Shown: positions 28,841 through 37,964, counted from the first letter of the stretch. The stretch: 64,000 nt of DNA from Caulobacterales bacterium (GCA_016183935.1 JACPDR010000023.1:47159-111158); one strand, 5' to 3'. Notes: generated by a model from the sequence alone, not told the origin. Numbers and translations are program-made.

Positions 28841-29305
28841 ATGCCGCGTAAATTCCTGGTCGTCGTCGACGACAGTCCGGAGTTCGAGGCGGCGCTGCGC
28901 TATACGGCGCGGCGGGCGCGTTCGACCGGCGGCCATCTGGTCATGTTGCGGATCATCCCGGCGGCGGCTCCGGACGCCCACTGGGCCGGCGTGCGCGAGG
29001 AGATCGAACGCCAGACGCGGGCCGAGGCCGAGACCACGCTGAACGCCTGGGCGGCCGAGGCGGCGGAGCGATCCGGCTCGACCCCGATCCTGCTGATCGA
29101 GCGGGGCGATCCGCAGGCCTGTATCCGCAAGGTCGTCGGCGAGGATCCCGACATCAAGATCCTGGTGCTGGCGGCGGGCTCGAACGCGCCGGGGCCGCTG
29201 GTCGGGGCCGTGGTCAAACAGGGCGCGAGCTTCACCGGGCGCAAGCTGCCGGTCACCATCGTGCCGGGGGAGCTCACGGAGAAAGAGATCGAGGATCTGG
29301 CTTAG
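28841..29305 (+). CDS. universal stress protein family protein
   Basis: A 154-residue single-domain UspA-type protein. It starts MPRKFLVVVDDSPEFEAALR, the first strand and ATP-loop aspartate of the fold, and has an internal LLIERGDPQACIRKVV and the late DPDIKILVLAAGS strand. The usual ATP-binding G-x2-G-x9-GS element is degenerate here (SNAPGPLVGAVVKQGAS), so nucleotide binding is uncertain. It stands alone between gdhZ and nfuA; the ATG follows GAGGGAGAGGG. Confidence 0.85.
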   Translation: MPRKFLVVVDDSPEFEAALRYTARRARSTGGHLVMLRIIPAAAPDAHWAGVREEIERQTRAEAETTLNAWAAEAAERSGSTPILLIERGDPQACIRKVVGEDPDIKILVLAAGSNAPGPLVGAVVKQGASFTGRKLPVTIVPGELTEKEIEDLA

Positions 29306-29309
29306 TCGC

Positions 29310-29353
29310 CAGGGCGCTATCGCTCGCCGCGCGGCGGCTCGCTGCTTGAGCGC
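29310..29353 (+). repeat. repeat family B copy 1 (left of nfuA)
   Basis: A 44-base sequence identical to 29994-30037, starting CAGGGCGCTATCGCTCGCC and ending GCTTGAGCGC. It contains an internal GCCGCGCGGC palindrome. A third, inverted and slightly diverged copy lies at 40969-41008. Confidence 0.85.
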
Positions 29354-29434
29354 GGCCCCTTCCCCCCTTGGGGGACGAAGGCTGCGGTGTTGCGGCGCCT
29401 TGAACCCGGCGGTCGGCGGGCGCACTTACTGGCC

Positions 29435-29992
29435 ATGTTCATCCAGACCGAACCGACGCCCAATCCCAACGCGCTCAAATTCCTGCCGGGCCGCGAGGTC
29501 TCGGCCGAGCCGCGCGAGTTCCTCAGCATCGACCAGGCGGCCGCCTCGCCGCTGGCCGAGGCGCTGTTCCAGCTGGAAGGCGTGGCCGGGGTGTTCTTCG
29601 GCGCCGACTACGTCTCGGTGACGCGGGACCCGGCCGGGCTGGAGTGGAGCCGGATGAAGGCCCCGATCCTGGCGACGATCATGGATCATTTCGTCTCGGG
29701 CGCGCCGCTGATGCGCCACGGCGAGGCCGACGGCGCCGACTCCGGCGCCGGGGACAGCGAGATCGTGGCCGAGATCAAGCAGCTGCTGGACAGCCGCATC
29801 CGTCCCGCCGTGGCCCAGGACGGCGGCGACATCCTGTTCGACGCCTTCGACGAGGAGAGCGGCGTTCTGAGCCTGCGCATGCGCGGCGCCTGCGCCGGCT
29901 GCCCCTCGTCCTCGGCCACGCTGAAGGCCGGCGTCGAGCAGATGATGAAACACTATGTGCCGGAAGTGACCCGCGTCGAGCAGGTCATTTAA
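29435..29992 (+). CDS. nfuA: NifU-family Fe-S biogenesis protein NfuA
   Basis: Scaffold or carrier that delivers iron-sulfur clusters to target proteins. The 185 residues begin with the Nfu N-terminal domain (MFIQTEPTPNPNALKFLPGR) and end with the NifU C-terminal domain, whose cluster-binding motif is GACAGCPSSS (Cys153, Cys156). ATG 29435 was chosen because the family starts exactly there. The gene is bracketed by identical 44-base direct repeats. Confidence 0.95.
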   Translation: MFIQTEPTPNPNALKFLPGREVSAEPREFLSIDQAAASPLAEALFQLEGVAGVFFGADYVSVTRDPAGLEWSRMKAPILATIMDHFVSGAPLMRHGEADGADSGAGDSEIVAEIKQLLDSRIRPAVAQDGGDILFDAFDEESGVLSLRMRGACAGCPSSSATLKAGVEQMMKHYVPEVTRVEQVI

Positions 29993-29993
29993 G

Positions 29994-30037
29994 CAGGGCG
30001 CTATCGCTCGCCGCGCGGCGGCTCGCTGCTTGAGCGC
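29994..30037 (+). repeat. repeat family B copy 2 (right of nfuA)
   Basis: Identical to 29310-29353 in the same orientation, starting one base after the nfuA stop codon. Confidence 0.85.
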
Positions 30038-30090
30038 CCTGAAACAAATCCGTCCTCGCTTCGCGGCGGCGACGGCGCCATCATCCCTCC

Positions 30091-30666
30091 ATGCCCCGGT
30101 TCGAGAGCGACAGCGACGCCCGGCGCCTCGGCGAGGCGCTCGCCGCCCTGCGCCAGGAGCGCGGGCTCAGCCAGGCCCAGGCCGGCGAGCGGGTCGGCAT
30201 GACCAGCCAGGGCTGGGGCCTCTACGAGGCCGGCAAGCGGCCGGGCCTGTTCCGGCCTGACGTGCAGCGGCGGCTGACCGCCGCCCTGGAGGCGACGCCC
30301 GAGGCCCTGGCCCTGAAGTTGGACCCGGCGGCGGCCGCGCCCGGGCTCGCCCCCGCACACGGCCTGGAGAGCGGCGGTCGGGCCTTCACCGCCTCGGCCG
30401 CGACGACCCGGCGGCTGCAACTCTCCAACGACGACCTCGCGCCCTGGGCCGCCTCGGGCGTGGTGGTGGAGTACGAGCCGGGACGCTGGCCACGCCGCGC
30501 TCAGGGTTGCGTCATCGAGATGGCCGACGGCGAGGTGCGGGTGCGCCTCTACGACCACGCCGACCCCGAGGCCCTGTTCGTACGCGGCGTGCGCGGCGAC
30601 GAGGAACGGATCGCCCGCGCGGAGACCCGTCAGGTGTCGGCGGTCGTGGCCCGGCTGGATGTGTAG
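30091..30666 (+). CDS. XRE-type transcriptional regulator 1
   Basis: A 191-residue protein with an N-terminal XRE helix-turn-helix (LAALRQERGLSQAQAGERVG, then MTSQGWGLYEAGKRPGLF; about residues 15-55). The C-terminal half (LAPWAASGVVVEYEPGRWPR onward) is beta-rich and resembles S24/LexA-like sensory or dimerisation folds, but no Ser-Lys catalytic pair was recognised. It precedes a second XRE gene; the 70-base gap between them holds a GAAACG palindrome. Target genes are unknown. Confidence 0.78.
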   Translation: MPRFESDSDARRLGEALAALRQERGLSQAQAGERVGMTSQGWGLYEAGKRPGLFRPDVQRRLTAALEATPEALALKLDPAAAAPGLAPAHGLESGGRAFTASAATTRRLQLSNDDLAPWAASGVVVEYEPGRWPRRAQGCVIEMADGEVRVRLYDHADPEALFVRGVRGDEERIARAETRQVSAVVARLDV

Positions 30667-30667
30667 A

Positions 30668-30707
30668 TGAAACGTTTTGGTTGCAACATCGGCGTTTCCA
30701 TGAAACG
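30668..30707. promoter_or_regulatory. candidate operator upstream of XRE regulator 2
   Basis: A perfect palindrome CGTTTCCATGAAACG (30693-30707) plus an upstream half-site TGAAACG (30668-30674). It lies 30-70 bases before the start of the second XRE gene. Three identical half-sites in 40 bases suggest binding of a dimeric repressor, perhaps one of the two neighbouring regulators. Confidence 0.5.
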
Positions 30708-30736
30708 GTTCCGTCCTGAACAGGGGGAGCGGGGTC

Positions 30737-31123
30737 ATGGGCAGGACCGGCGGACCGGAACGGGTGGACGCCTTCGTGGGCGCGCGGATCAGCCTGCGCC
30801 GCTCGGCCCTCGGCCTGTCGCAGACGGCGCTGGCGCAGCAGCTGGGCGTCAGCTTCCAGCAGGTCCAGAAATACGAGACCGGCCAGAACCGCATCTCGGC
30901 CTCGCGGCTGCACCGGGTGGCGACGGTGCTGGCCACCTCGGTCGACGCCTTCTTCCCGCCGGTCGAGACGGCGCGCCAGCCGGCCGACAGCGGCTGGGAG
31001 GCGCTGCGCCATATCACCGCCTCGCCGGACGGCCGGGCCGTGGCGGCGGCCTGGCCCCGGATCGAGGACCGCGACCTGCGCAAGGCGGTGGCGCGCATCG
31101 TGCGGGCGCTGGCCCGCGACTGA
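30737..31123 (+). CDS. XRE-type transcriptional regulator 2
   Basis: A 128-residue single-domain regulator. The helix-turn-helix is GLSQTALAQQLGVSFQQVQK then YETGQNRISASRLHRVATVL (about residues 26-65), followed by a short C-terminal helix pair. The recognition-helix region is nearly the same as in the regulator at 37534 (FQQ-QKYE-G-NRISAS), so the two are paralogues that may read similar operators. It starts 70 bases after regulator 1 and is followed 22 bases later by tsaB. Confidence 0.82.
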   Translation: MGRTGGPERVDAFVGARISLRRSALGLSQTALAQQLGVSFQQVQKYETGQNRISASRLHRVATVLATSVDAFFPPVETARQPADSGWEALRHITASPDGRAVAAAWPRIEDRDLRKAVARIVRALARD

Positions 31124-31145
31124 CCGCCGTCCCGGGAGCGGCGTC

Positions 31146-31835
31146 GTGAGGGTGCTGGTCGTCGATACGGCGCTGGGCCTGTGCAGCGCCGGGGTGTTCG
31201 CGGTCGAGGCCGGAGCCGAGGGTTGGGCGGCGCGGCCGTTGGGCCTGCGGTCCGAAGCAATGAGCAAGGGCCACCAGGAACGGCTGGCCGGCATGGCCCG
31301 CGACGCCGTGGCCGAGGCGGGCGGGTTCGACGGGATCGACCGGATCGGCGTCACCATCGGTCCCGGGTCGTTCACCGGTCTGCGGGTCGGCCTGGCCTTC
31401 GCCCAGGGCCTGGGCGCGGCGCTGGACCGGCCGGTGGTCGGGATTTCGACGCTCGACGCCCTGGCCGCCTCGGCGGGGCCGGTGTCCGCCACGGCGGCGC
31501 TGATCGACGCGCGGCGGGGCCAGGTCTATGCCCGCTTCTGGCGCGACGGGGTGGCGGAGGGGCCCGCCGAAGCCCTGTCGATCGAGGCGGTGCGGGATCG
31601 GGCGCTGGCGCTGGGCGACGGCGCGCGTCTGGTCGGCTCCGGCGCGGCCCTGATCGCGGACGAGGTTCCGGGCGCGGCGGCCCTGGACCTCGCCGGTCCG
31701 TCGCCGGAGGCGCTGGCCCGACTGACGGCGGCGGCCGATCCAGCCGAAAGCCCGCCGCGGCCGCTCTATCTGCGGGCGCCCGACGCCACGCCGCCGACCC
31801 GCCTGCCCGGCCAGCCCCGGCCGCCCGCGCCATGA
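31146..31835 (+). CDS. tsaB: tRNA threonylcarbamoyladenosine biosynthesis protein TsaB
   Basis: Inactive kinase-fold partner of TsaD needed for the t6A modification of ANN-decoding tRNAs. The 229 residues start at GTG (VRVLVVDTALGLCSAGVF) and contain IGVTIGPGSFTGLRVGLAFA, the strongest TsaB signature, and LIDARRGQVYARFW. The C-terminus is proline-rich. Its stop overlaps the rimI start as ATGA, so the two are coupled. Confidence 0.94.
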   Translation: MRVLVVDTALGLCSAGVFAVEAGAEGWAARPLGLRSEAMSKGHQERLAGMARDAVAEAGGFDGIDRIGVTIGPGSFTGLRVGLAFAQGLGAALDRPVVGISTLDALAASAGPVSATAALIDARRGQVYARFWRDGVAEGPAEALSIEAVRDRALALGDGARLVGSGAALIADEVPGAAALDLAGPSPEALARLTAAADPAESPPRPLYLRAPDATPPTRLPGQPRPPAP

Positions 31836-32266
31836 CGGCCCCCGCGCGGCTCGCCTCGATCCATGCCGAGGCCTTCGACCGGCCCGGCGAGACGCCGTGG
31901 AGCGAGGCGGCCTTCGCGGACCTGCTGGCCCAGACCGGGGTGTTCGCGGTCGAGGCGTCGGACGGATTCATCCTGATGCGGACCGTCGCCGACGAGGCGG
32001 AGATCCTGACCCTGGCCGTGCGCCCGGCGGCGCGGCGCGGCGGACAGGGCGCGCGACTGGTCGGCGAGGGGGTGCTGGCGGCGGCGGCGAGGGGCGCCGG
32101 GCGGGTGTTTCTCGAGGTCGCCGAGGACAACGCCGCGGCCCGGGCGCTCTACGCCCGCGCGGGCTTTGCTGAGGCCGGACGGCGGCCCGGATACTACGCC
32201 GCCGCGGACGGCGGCCGGCGCGACGCCCTGCTTCTGGCGCTCAACTTGACCGCCCGGCTTCCCTAG
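31832..32266 (+). CDS. rimI: ribosomal-protein-alanine N-acetyltransferase RimI
   Basis: GNAT enzyme that acetylates the N-terminal alanine of ribosomal protein S18 in other bacteria. The 144 residues have the acetyl-CoA loop RRGGQGARLVGEGVL and the late motif NAAARALYARAGFAEAGRRPGYY. The ATG overlaps the tsaB stop; the tsaB-rimI pair is common. Function in this organism follows from family and position only. Confidence 0.9.
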   Translation: MTAPARLASIHAEAFDRPGETPWSEAAFADLLAQTGVFAVEASDGFILMRTVADEAEILTLAVRPAARRGGQGARLVGEGVLAAAARGAGRVFLEVAEDNAAARALYARAGFAEAGRRPGYYAAADGGRRDALLLALNLTARLP

Positions 32267-32293
32267 GCCGCCGACCCCGCCTATCCTGTCGCC

Positions 32294-32770
32294 ATGGACC
32301 GGATCGAGAAACTCTGCGCCGAACGCGGCATGCGCATGACCGAGCAGCGGCGCGTCATCGCCCGCGTCCTGTCCAGCGCCGAAGACCACCCCGACGTCGA
32401 GGAGCTGTACCGCCGCGCCTCGGCGATCGATCCGCACATCTCGATCGCCACCGTCTATCGCACCGTTCGGCTGTTCGAGGAGGCCGGGGTCGTCGAGAAG
32501 CACGACTTCGGCGACGGGCGTTCGCGCTACGAAGAGGCGGGCGACGATCACCACGACCACCTGATCGACACCCGCTCGGGCGAGGTGATCGAATTCTTCG
32601 ACGCCGAGATCGAACGGCTGAAGACCGAGATCGCGGAGCGGCTGGGCTTCGAACTGGTCGGCCACAAGCTCGAGCTCTACGGCAAGCCGATCCCCGGCGC
32701 GGAGCCGTCCAAGCGCGAGGGGCTGGTGTTCGAGCGCCGCGCGGCGCGTCCGGACTCCGAAGACGCCTAG
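32294..32770 (+). CDS. fur: Fur family iron-responsive regulator
   Basis: Metal-dependent transcriptional regulator of iron uptake and storage. The 158 residues have the winged helix [20 protein letters not shown], the recognition helix [18 protein letters not shown], and the metal-binding histidine cluster DDHHDHLI. The C-x2-C structural-zinc pair seen in many Fur proteins is absent ([12 protein letters not shown] stands there), as is common for alphaproteobacterial Fur. It lies just upstream of miaB, a conserved neighbour in Caulobacterales. Confidence 0.93.
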   Translation: MDRIEKLCAERGMRMTEQRRVIARVLSSAEDHPDVEELYRRASAIDPHISIATVYRTVRLFEEAGVVEKHDFGDGRSRYEEAGDDHHDHLIDTRSGEVIEFFDAEIERLKTEIAERLGFELVGHKLELYGKPIPGAEPSKREGLVFERRAARPDSEDA

Positions 32771-32816
32771 GCGCCGGGCATGGCGCGAACCGCCCCAGGG
32801 CCTTAAAAGCCGATCC

Positions 32817-34349
32817 ATGACCGAAACCGTTGTTTCGCCGCCCGGGACGGACGAGGCGGGCGCCGCGCCGAAGCGCCTGTTCATCAAGACCTACGGCTGC
32901 CAGATGAACGTCTATGACTCCGAGCGCATGGCCGACGTGCTGCGCCCGCTGGGATATGCGCCGACCGATACGGCCGAGGACGCCGACTTCGTCATCCTCA
33001 ACACCTGCCACATCCGCGAGAAGGCGGCCGAGAAGGTCTATTCGGAGCTCGGCAAGCTGAGGGTGATGAAGGAGGCGAAGGCCGGAGCCATGACCATCGC
33101 CGTGGCCGGCTGCGTCGCCCAGGCCGAGGGCGAGGAGATCATCAAGCGGCAGCCGGCGGTCGATCTGGTGGTCGGGCCGCAGGCCTATCATCAGCTGCCC
33201 GAGCTGCTGACCCGCACCGCGCGGGCGCGGGGCGAGCGCATCGGGGCCGACTTCGCGCCGAACGAGAAGTTCGACGCCCTGCAGGTCCCGCGCGGCGGCG
33301 ACGGTGTGACCGCCTTCCTGACCGTGCAGGAGGGCTGCGACAAATTCTGCACCTTCTGCGTGGTGCCCTATACCCGCGGCGCCGAGTGGTCGCGGCCCGT
33401 TGCGCACGTGCTGGCCGAGGCGCGGGAGCTGGCGGCGCGGGGGGTGCGCGAGGTCACCCTGCTGGGCCAGAACGTCAACGCCTATGACGGCGAAGGGCCG
33501 GATGGAAAGCCGTCCAGCCTGGCGCGGCTGGCGTATGCGCTGGCGGAGATTCCGGGGCTGGATCGCATCCGCTACACCACCAGCCATCCCAACGACATGT
33601 CGGACGAGCTGATCGCGGCGCACGCCGAGCTGGAGGCGCTGATGCCCTATCTGCACCTGCCGGTGCAGTCGGGCTCGGACCGCATCCTGAGGCTGATGAA
33701 CCGCAAGCATGGGCGGGCGAAATATCTGGAGCTGGTCGACCGCATCCGCGAGGCGCGGCCGGACATGGCGCTGTCGGGGGACTTCATCGTCGGCTTCCCG
33801 GGCGAGACCGACGCCGACTTCGAGCAGACGATGGATCTCGTTCGGAAGGTCGGATACGCCTCGGCCTTCTCTTTCATGTATTCGCCGCGTCCCGGCACGC
33901 CGGCGGCGACGATGGCGCAGGTTCCGGGCGCCGTGAGCCGCGAGCGGCTGCATGCGCTGCAGACCCTGCTGACCGAACAGCAGACCGCCTTCAACGAAGC
34001 GCAGGCGGGGCGGACGATGCTGGTGCTGTTCGAGCGCAAGGGCCGGCACGGGGCGCAGGCGGTCGGCCGCTCGCCCTACCTGCAGTCGGTTCATGTCGAT
34101 GACGCGGATCATCTGATCGGGCAGATCGTTCCGGTGGAGATACTGACTGGACAACAGAATTCCTTGACCGGCCGCCTCCTTTCCTCACCGCCGTCATCCT
34201 CGGGCTTGACCCGAGGATCAGACCGTCCGCGTCTGAGTGGTTCGGATCGACCCGCGATGGGCGCCTCGCCTTCTTCTGCGCGGCGCACCACCTCTGATCC
34301 TCGGGTCAAGCCCGAGGATGACGGCCTTGGGAGTGTGCATGGCGCGTGA
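32817..34349 (+). CDS. miaB: tRNA-2-methylthio-N6-dimethylallyladenosine synthase MiaB, repeat-extended
   Basis: Radical-SAM methylthiotransferase acting on i6A37 of tRNAs. The 510 residues have the N-terminal UPF0004 domain (YGCQMN), the radical-SAM cluster motif CDKFCTFC, and a TRAM domain ending near [19 protein letters not shown]. About 55 further residues (LTRG..., [10 protein letters not shown]) are encoded by palindromic repeat D at 34191-34324, so the natural C-terminus has been replaced or lengthened. The enzyme core looks intact. The end overlaps the phoH start by 11 bases. Confidence 0.95.
   Translation: MTETVVSPPGTDEAGAAPKRLFIKTYGCQMNVYDSERMADVLRPLGYAPTDTAEDADFVILNTCHIREKAAEKVYSELGKLRVMKEAKAGAMTIAVAGCVAQAEGEEIIKRQPAVDLVVGPQAYHQLPELLTRTARARGERIGADFAPNEKFDALQVPRGGDGVTAFLTVQEGCDKFCTFCVVPYTRGAEWSRPVAHVLAEARELAARGVREVTLLGQNVNAYDGEGPDGKPSSLARLAYALAEIPGLDRIRYTTSHPNDMSDELIAAHAELEALMPYLHLPVQSGSDRILRLMNRKHGRAKYLELVDRIREARPDMALSGDFIVGFPGETDADFEQTMDLVRKVGYASAFSFMYSPRPGTPAATMAQVPGAVSRERLHALQTLLTEQQTAFNEAQAGRTMLVLFERKGRHGAQAVGRSPYLQSVHVDDADHLIGQIVPVEILTGQQNSLTGRLLSSPPSSSGLTRGSDRPRLSGSDRPAMGASPSSARRTTSDPRVKPEDDGLGSVHGA
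34191..34324. repeat. repeat D: 32-bp perfect inverted repeats around 70 bp
   Basis: Left arm 34191-34222 and right arm 34293-34324 are exact reverse complements. Each arm is itself a hairpin (ATCCTCGGG, loop CTTGA, CCCGAGGAT). The element lies inside the miaB reading frame and ends 14 bases before the phoH start. Such arms are a familiar intergenic repeat in alphaproteobacteria. Confidence 0.9.
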
Positions 34350-35334
34350 GAGTGAGTTCCTGGCGTTGGACGACGCCGCCCTGCGCGCCGTCGTGGGTCC
34401 GCACAGCCGCCACGTCGCCCTGATCGAGGACGCGTTCAAGGTGCTGGTCGAGGCCCCCGGGGGCGGGGTGACCATCAACGGCTCGACGCGCGACCGGGCC
34501 CAGGCCAGGCGGGTGATCCAGACGCTGGCGGAGCGGGCCGATACGGGCGCGATGATCACCGAGGCCGATGTGCGCACGGCGCTGGGGGCGGCGGCGACCC
34601 AGCCGCGGAACGGGCAGGGGACGGTGGCGCCCAACGCCATCGCCCTGCCGGTCGGCCGGCGCGGGGCGATCGCGCCCAAGACGGCGGCCCAGGCCAACTA
34701 TCTCGACATGCTGTCGCGCTGCGAACTGACCTTCGGGGTCGGGCCGGCGGGGACGGGCAAGACGTTCCTCGCGGCGGCCTACGGCGCCTCGCTGCTGCGG
34801 CGGGGGCAGGTCGACCGGCTGGTCATCACCCGGCCGGCGGTCGAGGCGGGCGAGAAGCTGGGCTTCCTGCCGGGCGACCTGAACGAGAAGGTCGACCCGT
34901 ATCTGGCGCCGATCTGGGAGGCGCTGAACGACATCCTCGGGCCCGACGACGTGCGCCGGCGCCGCGACAAGGGCGAGATCGAGGCGGCCCCGATCGCCTT
35001 CATGCGCGGCCGGACCCTGGCCCACGCCTTCATCATCGTCGACGAGGCCCAGAACACCTCGAGGCTGCAGATGAAGATGGTGCTGACCCGTCTGGGCGAG
35101 GGCGCGCGGATGGTGGTCACCGGCGATCCGTCGCAGATCGATCTGCTGAACCCGCGCGATTCCGGCCTGCGCCACGCGCTGCGCATCCTCGACGGGGTCA
35201 AGGGCGTGGCCATCCAGACCTTCCAGGCTCAGGACGTGGTCCGCCACGCCATGGTCGAGCGCATCGTTCGCGCTTACGACGCCGACGCGGCGAAGCACCG
35301 CCCGGCCGCCGATCTGGAAGATCCGGACGCATGA
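34339..35334 (+). CDS. phoH: PhoH-like ATPase
   Basis: Cytoplasmic P-loop ATPase of the PhoH family, linked to RNA metabolism and to YbeY. ATG 34339 follows GGGAG by five bases and gives 331 residues. Walker A is [13 protein letters not shown] and Walker [11 protein letters not shown], with [20 protein letters not shown] as the sensor region. The start overlaps the miaB end and the stop overlaps ybeY as ATGA. Confidence 0.95.
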   Translation: MARESEFLALDDAALRAVVGPHSRHVALIEDAFKVLVEAPGGGVTINGSTRDRAQARRVIQTLAERADTGAMITEADVRTALGAAATQPRNGQGTVAPNAIALPVGRRGAIAPKTAAQANYLDMLSRCELTFGVGPAGTGKTFLAAAYGASLLRRGQVDRLVITRPAVEAGEKLGFLPGDLNEKVDPYLAPIWEALNDILGPDDVRRRRDKGEIEAAPIAFMRGRTLAHAFIIVDEAQNTSRLQMKMVLTRLGEGARMVVTGDPSQIDLLNPRDSGLRHALRILDGVKGVAIQTFQAQDVVRHAMVERIVRAYDADAAKHRPAADLEDPDA

Positions 35335-35792
35335 TCGAGGTCGAGATCGAGGACGAGGCGTGGACGGCGGCCCTGCCGGACCCCGCCGCCGTGGCCGCGC
35401 GGGCGGCGACCGCCGCCCTTGGAGCCGTCGAGGGCGACGTAGTGGTGCTGCTGACCGACGACGCGACGGTGCGGGAGCTCAACGCGCGCTTCCGCGACAA
35501 GGACCGGCCGACCAATGTGCTGTCCTTCCCGGCGGCGGAGATGACGCTTCCGGGGCGCGCGCCGCACCTCGGCGACCTCGTGCTGGCCTTCGGGGTCTGC
35601 GCGACCGAGGCGGAAGCGCAGGGCAAGACCCTCGCCGATCATCTGTCGCACCTGACCGTCCACGGCGTGCTGCATCTGCTGGGCCGCGACCACGAGGCCG
35701 AGGCCGAGGCGGAGGAGATGGAGGCCGAGGAGCGGAGCATCCTTGCCAGTCTGGGCGTCGCCGACCCATACAGGGCCGATGTTCAAGCTTGA
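35331..35792 (+). CDS. ybeY: endoribonuclease YbeY
   Basis: Zinc-dependent endoribonuclease needed for 16S rRNA 3'-end maturation and ribosome quality control. The 153 residues carry the H-x3-H-x5-H zinc motif in LTVHGVLHLLGRDHEAE and the earlier PTNVLSFPA stretch. It is coupled to phoH (ATGA) and overlaps the lnt start by 14 bases, forming phoH-ybeY-lnt. Confidence 0.95.
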   Translation: MIEVEIEDEAWTAALPDPAAVAARAATAALGAVEGDVVVLLTDDATVRELNARFRDKDRPTNVLSFPAAEMTLPGRAPHLGDLVLAFGVCATEAEAQGKTLADHLSHLTVHGVLHLLGRDHEAEAEAEEMEAEERSILASLGVADPYRADVQA

Positions 35793-37371
35793 CCCCGCCG
35801 TCCGCCGCGACCGCCTGATCCTGCGCTTCGGCCGCATCGCCCTGGCGCTGCTCGCCGGTGCGGGCGCGGCCCTGGCCCATCCGCCGTTCGGACTCCTGCC
35901 GGGCCTGCTGGGCTATCCGCTGCTGATGCTGCTGGCCGAGCGGTCGGCGACCACGCGCGGCGGCTTCTGGATGGGCTGGCTGGCCGGCTTCGCCTATTTC
36001 TTCATCAGCTGCTGGTGGGTGGCGGAGGCCTTCCTGGTCAATCCGGCCCAGGCGTGGATGGCGCCGTTCGCGGCCTCGCTGCTGCCGATCGGCCTGGGCC
36101 TGTTCTGGGGAACGGCGACGGCCTTCTATCGCCGGTTCAACCCGGGCGGCGTGGGACGGGTGCTGGTCTACGCCGCCCTGTTCTGCCTGCTGGAATGGCT
36201 GCGCGGCCACGTGCTGACCGGCTTCCCGTGGAACCCGGCGGGAGCCAGCTGGGAGGCCGGTTCGGCCGCGTCGCAGTTCGCCTCGGTGGTCGGGGTCTAT
36301 GGCCTCGGCCTGGTGACGGTGGCGGCGGTCTCCGCCTTTGGTCCGCTGGCGGCGGCCGGGCCGCGCAAGGCCCGCCTCGGCGCGGCCGCTCTCGGCGCCG
36401 TGGCGTTGGGGGCCCTGGTCGTCGTCGGCGCGGTGCGGTTGTCGGGCGCGCGCCTGGCCCTGACCGACACGGTGGTGCGCATCGTCCAGGCCGACGTGGC
36501 GCAGGAGTCGAAATGGACGCCCGAGGCCTATCGCGGCATCGTCGACCGCTATGTGAACCTGACCGCGCGGCCCGGCGCCGTGATTCCCGACGTCGTCATC
36601 TGGCCGGAGGGAGCCCTGCCCGCCTCGGCCAACCAGGTGTTCGCGGCCGGCTCGCCGGATGCGGCGGCCATCGCCCGGGCGGTGCAGCCGGGCCAGACCC
36701 TGATCCTCGGGCTCGGCCGGGGGGTGGCCAATCCGGCCGCGCCGGACGGCGCGTATTACTACAACAGCCTGCTGGCGCTGACCGACGAGGGCGGCGAGGG
36801 TCTGAGGATCACCGCCACCTATGACAAATACCGGCTGGTGCCGTTCGGCGAATACCTGCCCGCCGGCGGCCTGCTGGGCTCGCTGGGCGTGCGCAGCCTG
36901 ACCCATATGCCGCTGGATTTCAGCGCCGGTCCGCTGCCCGCGCCGATCGACATTCCCGGCCTGCCGTCGGTGCAGCCGCTGATCTGCTACGAGAGCCTGT
37001 ATCCGGGGTTCACGCCCGGCGGCGCGGCGCGGCCGCGCTGGATCGTCAACATCTCCAATGACGCCTGGTTCGGGCGGACCTCAGGGCCGTTGCAACACCT
37101 CAACCTGGCCAGCTATCGGGCCATCGAGACGGGGCTGCCGGTGGTGCGATCGACCCCGACCGGGGTCTCGGCGATGATCGATCCGTGGGGCCGGGTCGTC
37201 GGCGACCAGCGGCTGGAGCCGGGTGAAAGCGGCGTGATCGACGCCCGTCTGCCGGCGCCGGCCGCGGCGACGATCTATGGCCGGCTCGGCGACCTGCTGT
37301 TCGGTCTCGGCCTGATCCTGGCGCTCCTCCCGGCCGTGGCGGGGCGGTTCCGGGCCCGTCCGCAGCCCTGA
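35779..37371 (+). CDS. lnt: apolipoprotein N-acyltransferase
   Basis: Inner-membrane enzyme that adds the third acyl chain to bacterial lipoproteins. With ATG 35779 the product has 530 residues: about six N-terminal membrane helices, then a nitrilase-like domain with the catalytic triad visible as Glu in WPEGALPA, Lys in YDKYRLVPFGEY and Cys in LICYESLYPG, and a final C-terminal helix. It overlaps ybeY by 14 bases. The CorC-type gene often found between ybeY and lnt in other bacteria is absent here. Confidence 0.96.
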   Translation: MFKLDPAVRRDRLILRFGRIALALLAGAGAALAHPPFGLLPGLLGYPLLMLLAERSATTRGGFWMGWLAGFAYFFISCWWVAEAFLVNPAQAWMAPFAASLLPIGLGLFWGTATAFYRRFNPGGVGRVLVYAALFCLLEWLRGHVLTGFPWNPAGASWEAGSAASQFASVVGVYGLGLVTVAAVSAFGPLAAAGPRKARLGAAALGAVALGALVVVGAVRLSGARLALTDTVVRIVQADVAQESKWTPEAYRGIVDRYVNLTARPGAVIPDVVIWPEGALPASANQVFAAGSPDAAAIARAVQPGQTLILGLGRGVANPAAPDGAYYYNSLLALTDEGGEGLRITATYDKYRLVPFGEYLPAGGLLGSLGVRSLTHMPLDFSAGPLPAPIDIPGLPSVQPLICYESLYPGFTPGGAARPRWIVNISNDAWFGRTSGPLQHLNLASYRAIETGLPVVRSTPTGVSAMIDPWGRVVGDQRLEPGESGVIDARLPAPAAATIYGRLGDLLFGLGLILALLPAVAGRFRARPQP

Positions 37372-37533
37372 TTCCATCCTCAATCGGGCGATTTTCCCGT
37401 GGTCGGTGCGGACCCCAAACGGCGGCGCAACCATACATTGCATGTTGACCTTGAACCGGGTGTTTTTCCGTGACAGCGGGCCCAAGCTGGCGCATTCAGA
37501 GCGAGCTTCACCCACAAAAGGGCAAAACGAGAA

Positions 37534-37950
37534 ATGGCCAGAGGCAAGGGCGAGGATGGACCCCATCCCGTGGATCGGCATGTGGGCCGCCGGGTGTGCG
37601 AGAAACGGCTGGCGCTCGGCTATAACCAGAGCGATCTCGGTCGCGCCCTGGGTCTGACCTTCCAGCAAATCCAGAAATACGAAAAGGGCGCGAACCGCAT
37701 CTCGGCGTCCAAGCTCTGGGACATCGCCCGCTTCTTCAAGGTCGACATCGGCTATTTCTTCGAGGGCCTCAACGGCGCCCAGGCCGCCGGCATGGCGGAG
37801 GGCGGCGGGACCTTCGACCACGATTTTCCGGCCACCCGCTACACCATCGAGATCAGCCGCCTGGCGCCCCATCTGTCCACCCGGCAGCAGAAGCTGGCGC
37901 TGGAGCTGGTCCGGGACATGGCCGACCGCCGGGACGCCGACGAGGCCTGA
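37534..37950 (+). CDS. XRE-type transcriptional regulator 3
   Basis: A 138-residue regulator with HTH GYNQSDLGRALGLTFQQIQK then YEKGANRISASKLWDIARFF (about residues 29-68) and a helical C-terminus ending LVRDMADRRDADEA. It is a paralogue of the regulator at 30737, and a gene of this kind follows lnt in many alphaproteobacteria. The 162 bases upstream (37372-37533) hold no gene and contain a relatively AT-rich stretch near 37430-37470 that probably includes the promoter. Confidence 0.85.
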   Translation: MARGKGEDGPHPVDRHVGRRVCEKRLALGYNQSDLGRALGLTFQQIQKYEKGANRISASKLWDIARFFKVDIGYFFEGLNGAQAAGMAEGGGTFDHDFPATRYTIEISRLAPHLSTRQQKLALELVRDMADRRDADEA

Positions 37951-37964
37951 GAGGCGCGTCCGCC

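Noticed and set aside
32355..34154. A 599-codon frame opposite miaB and fur
   Set aside because: Shadow frame; no recognisable domain, and both + strand genes have clear motifs.
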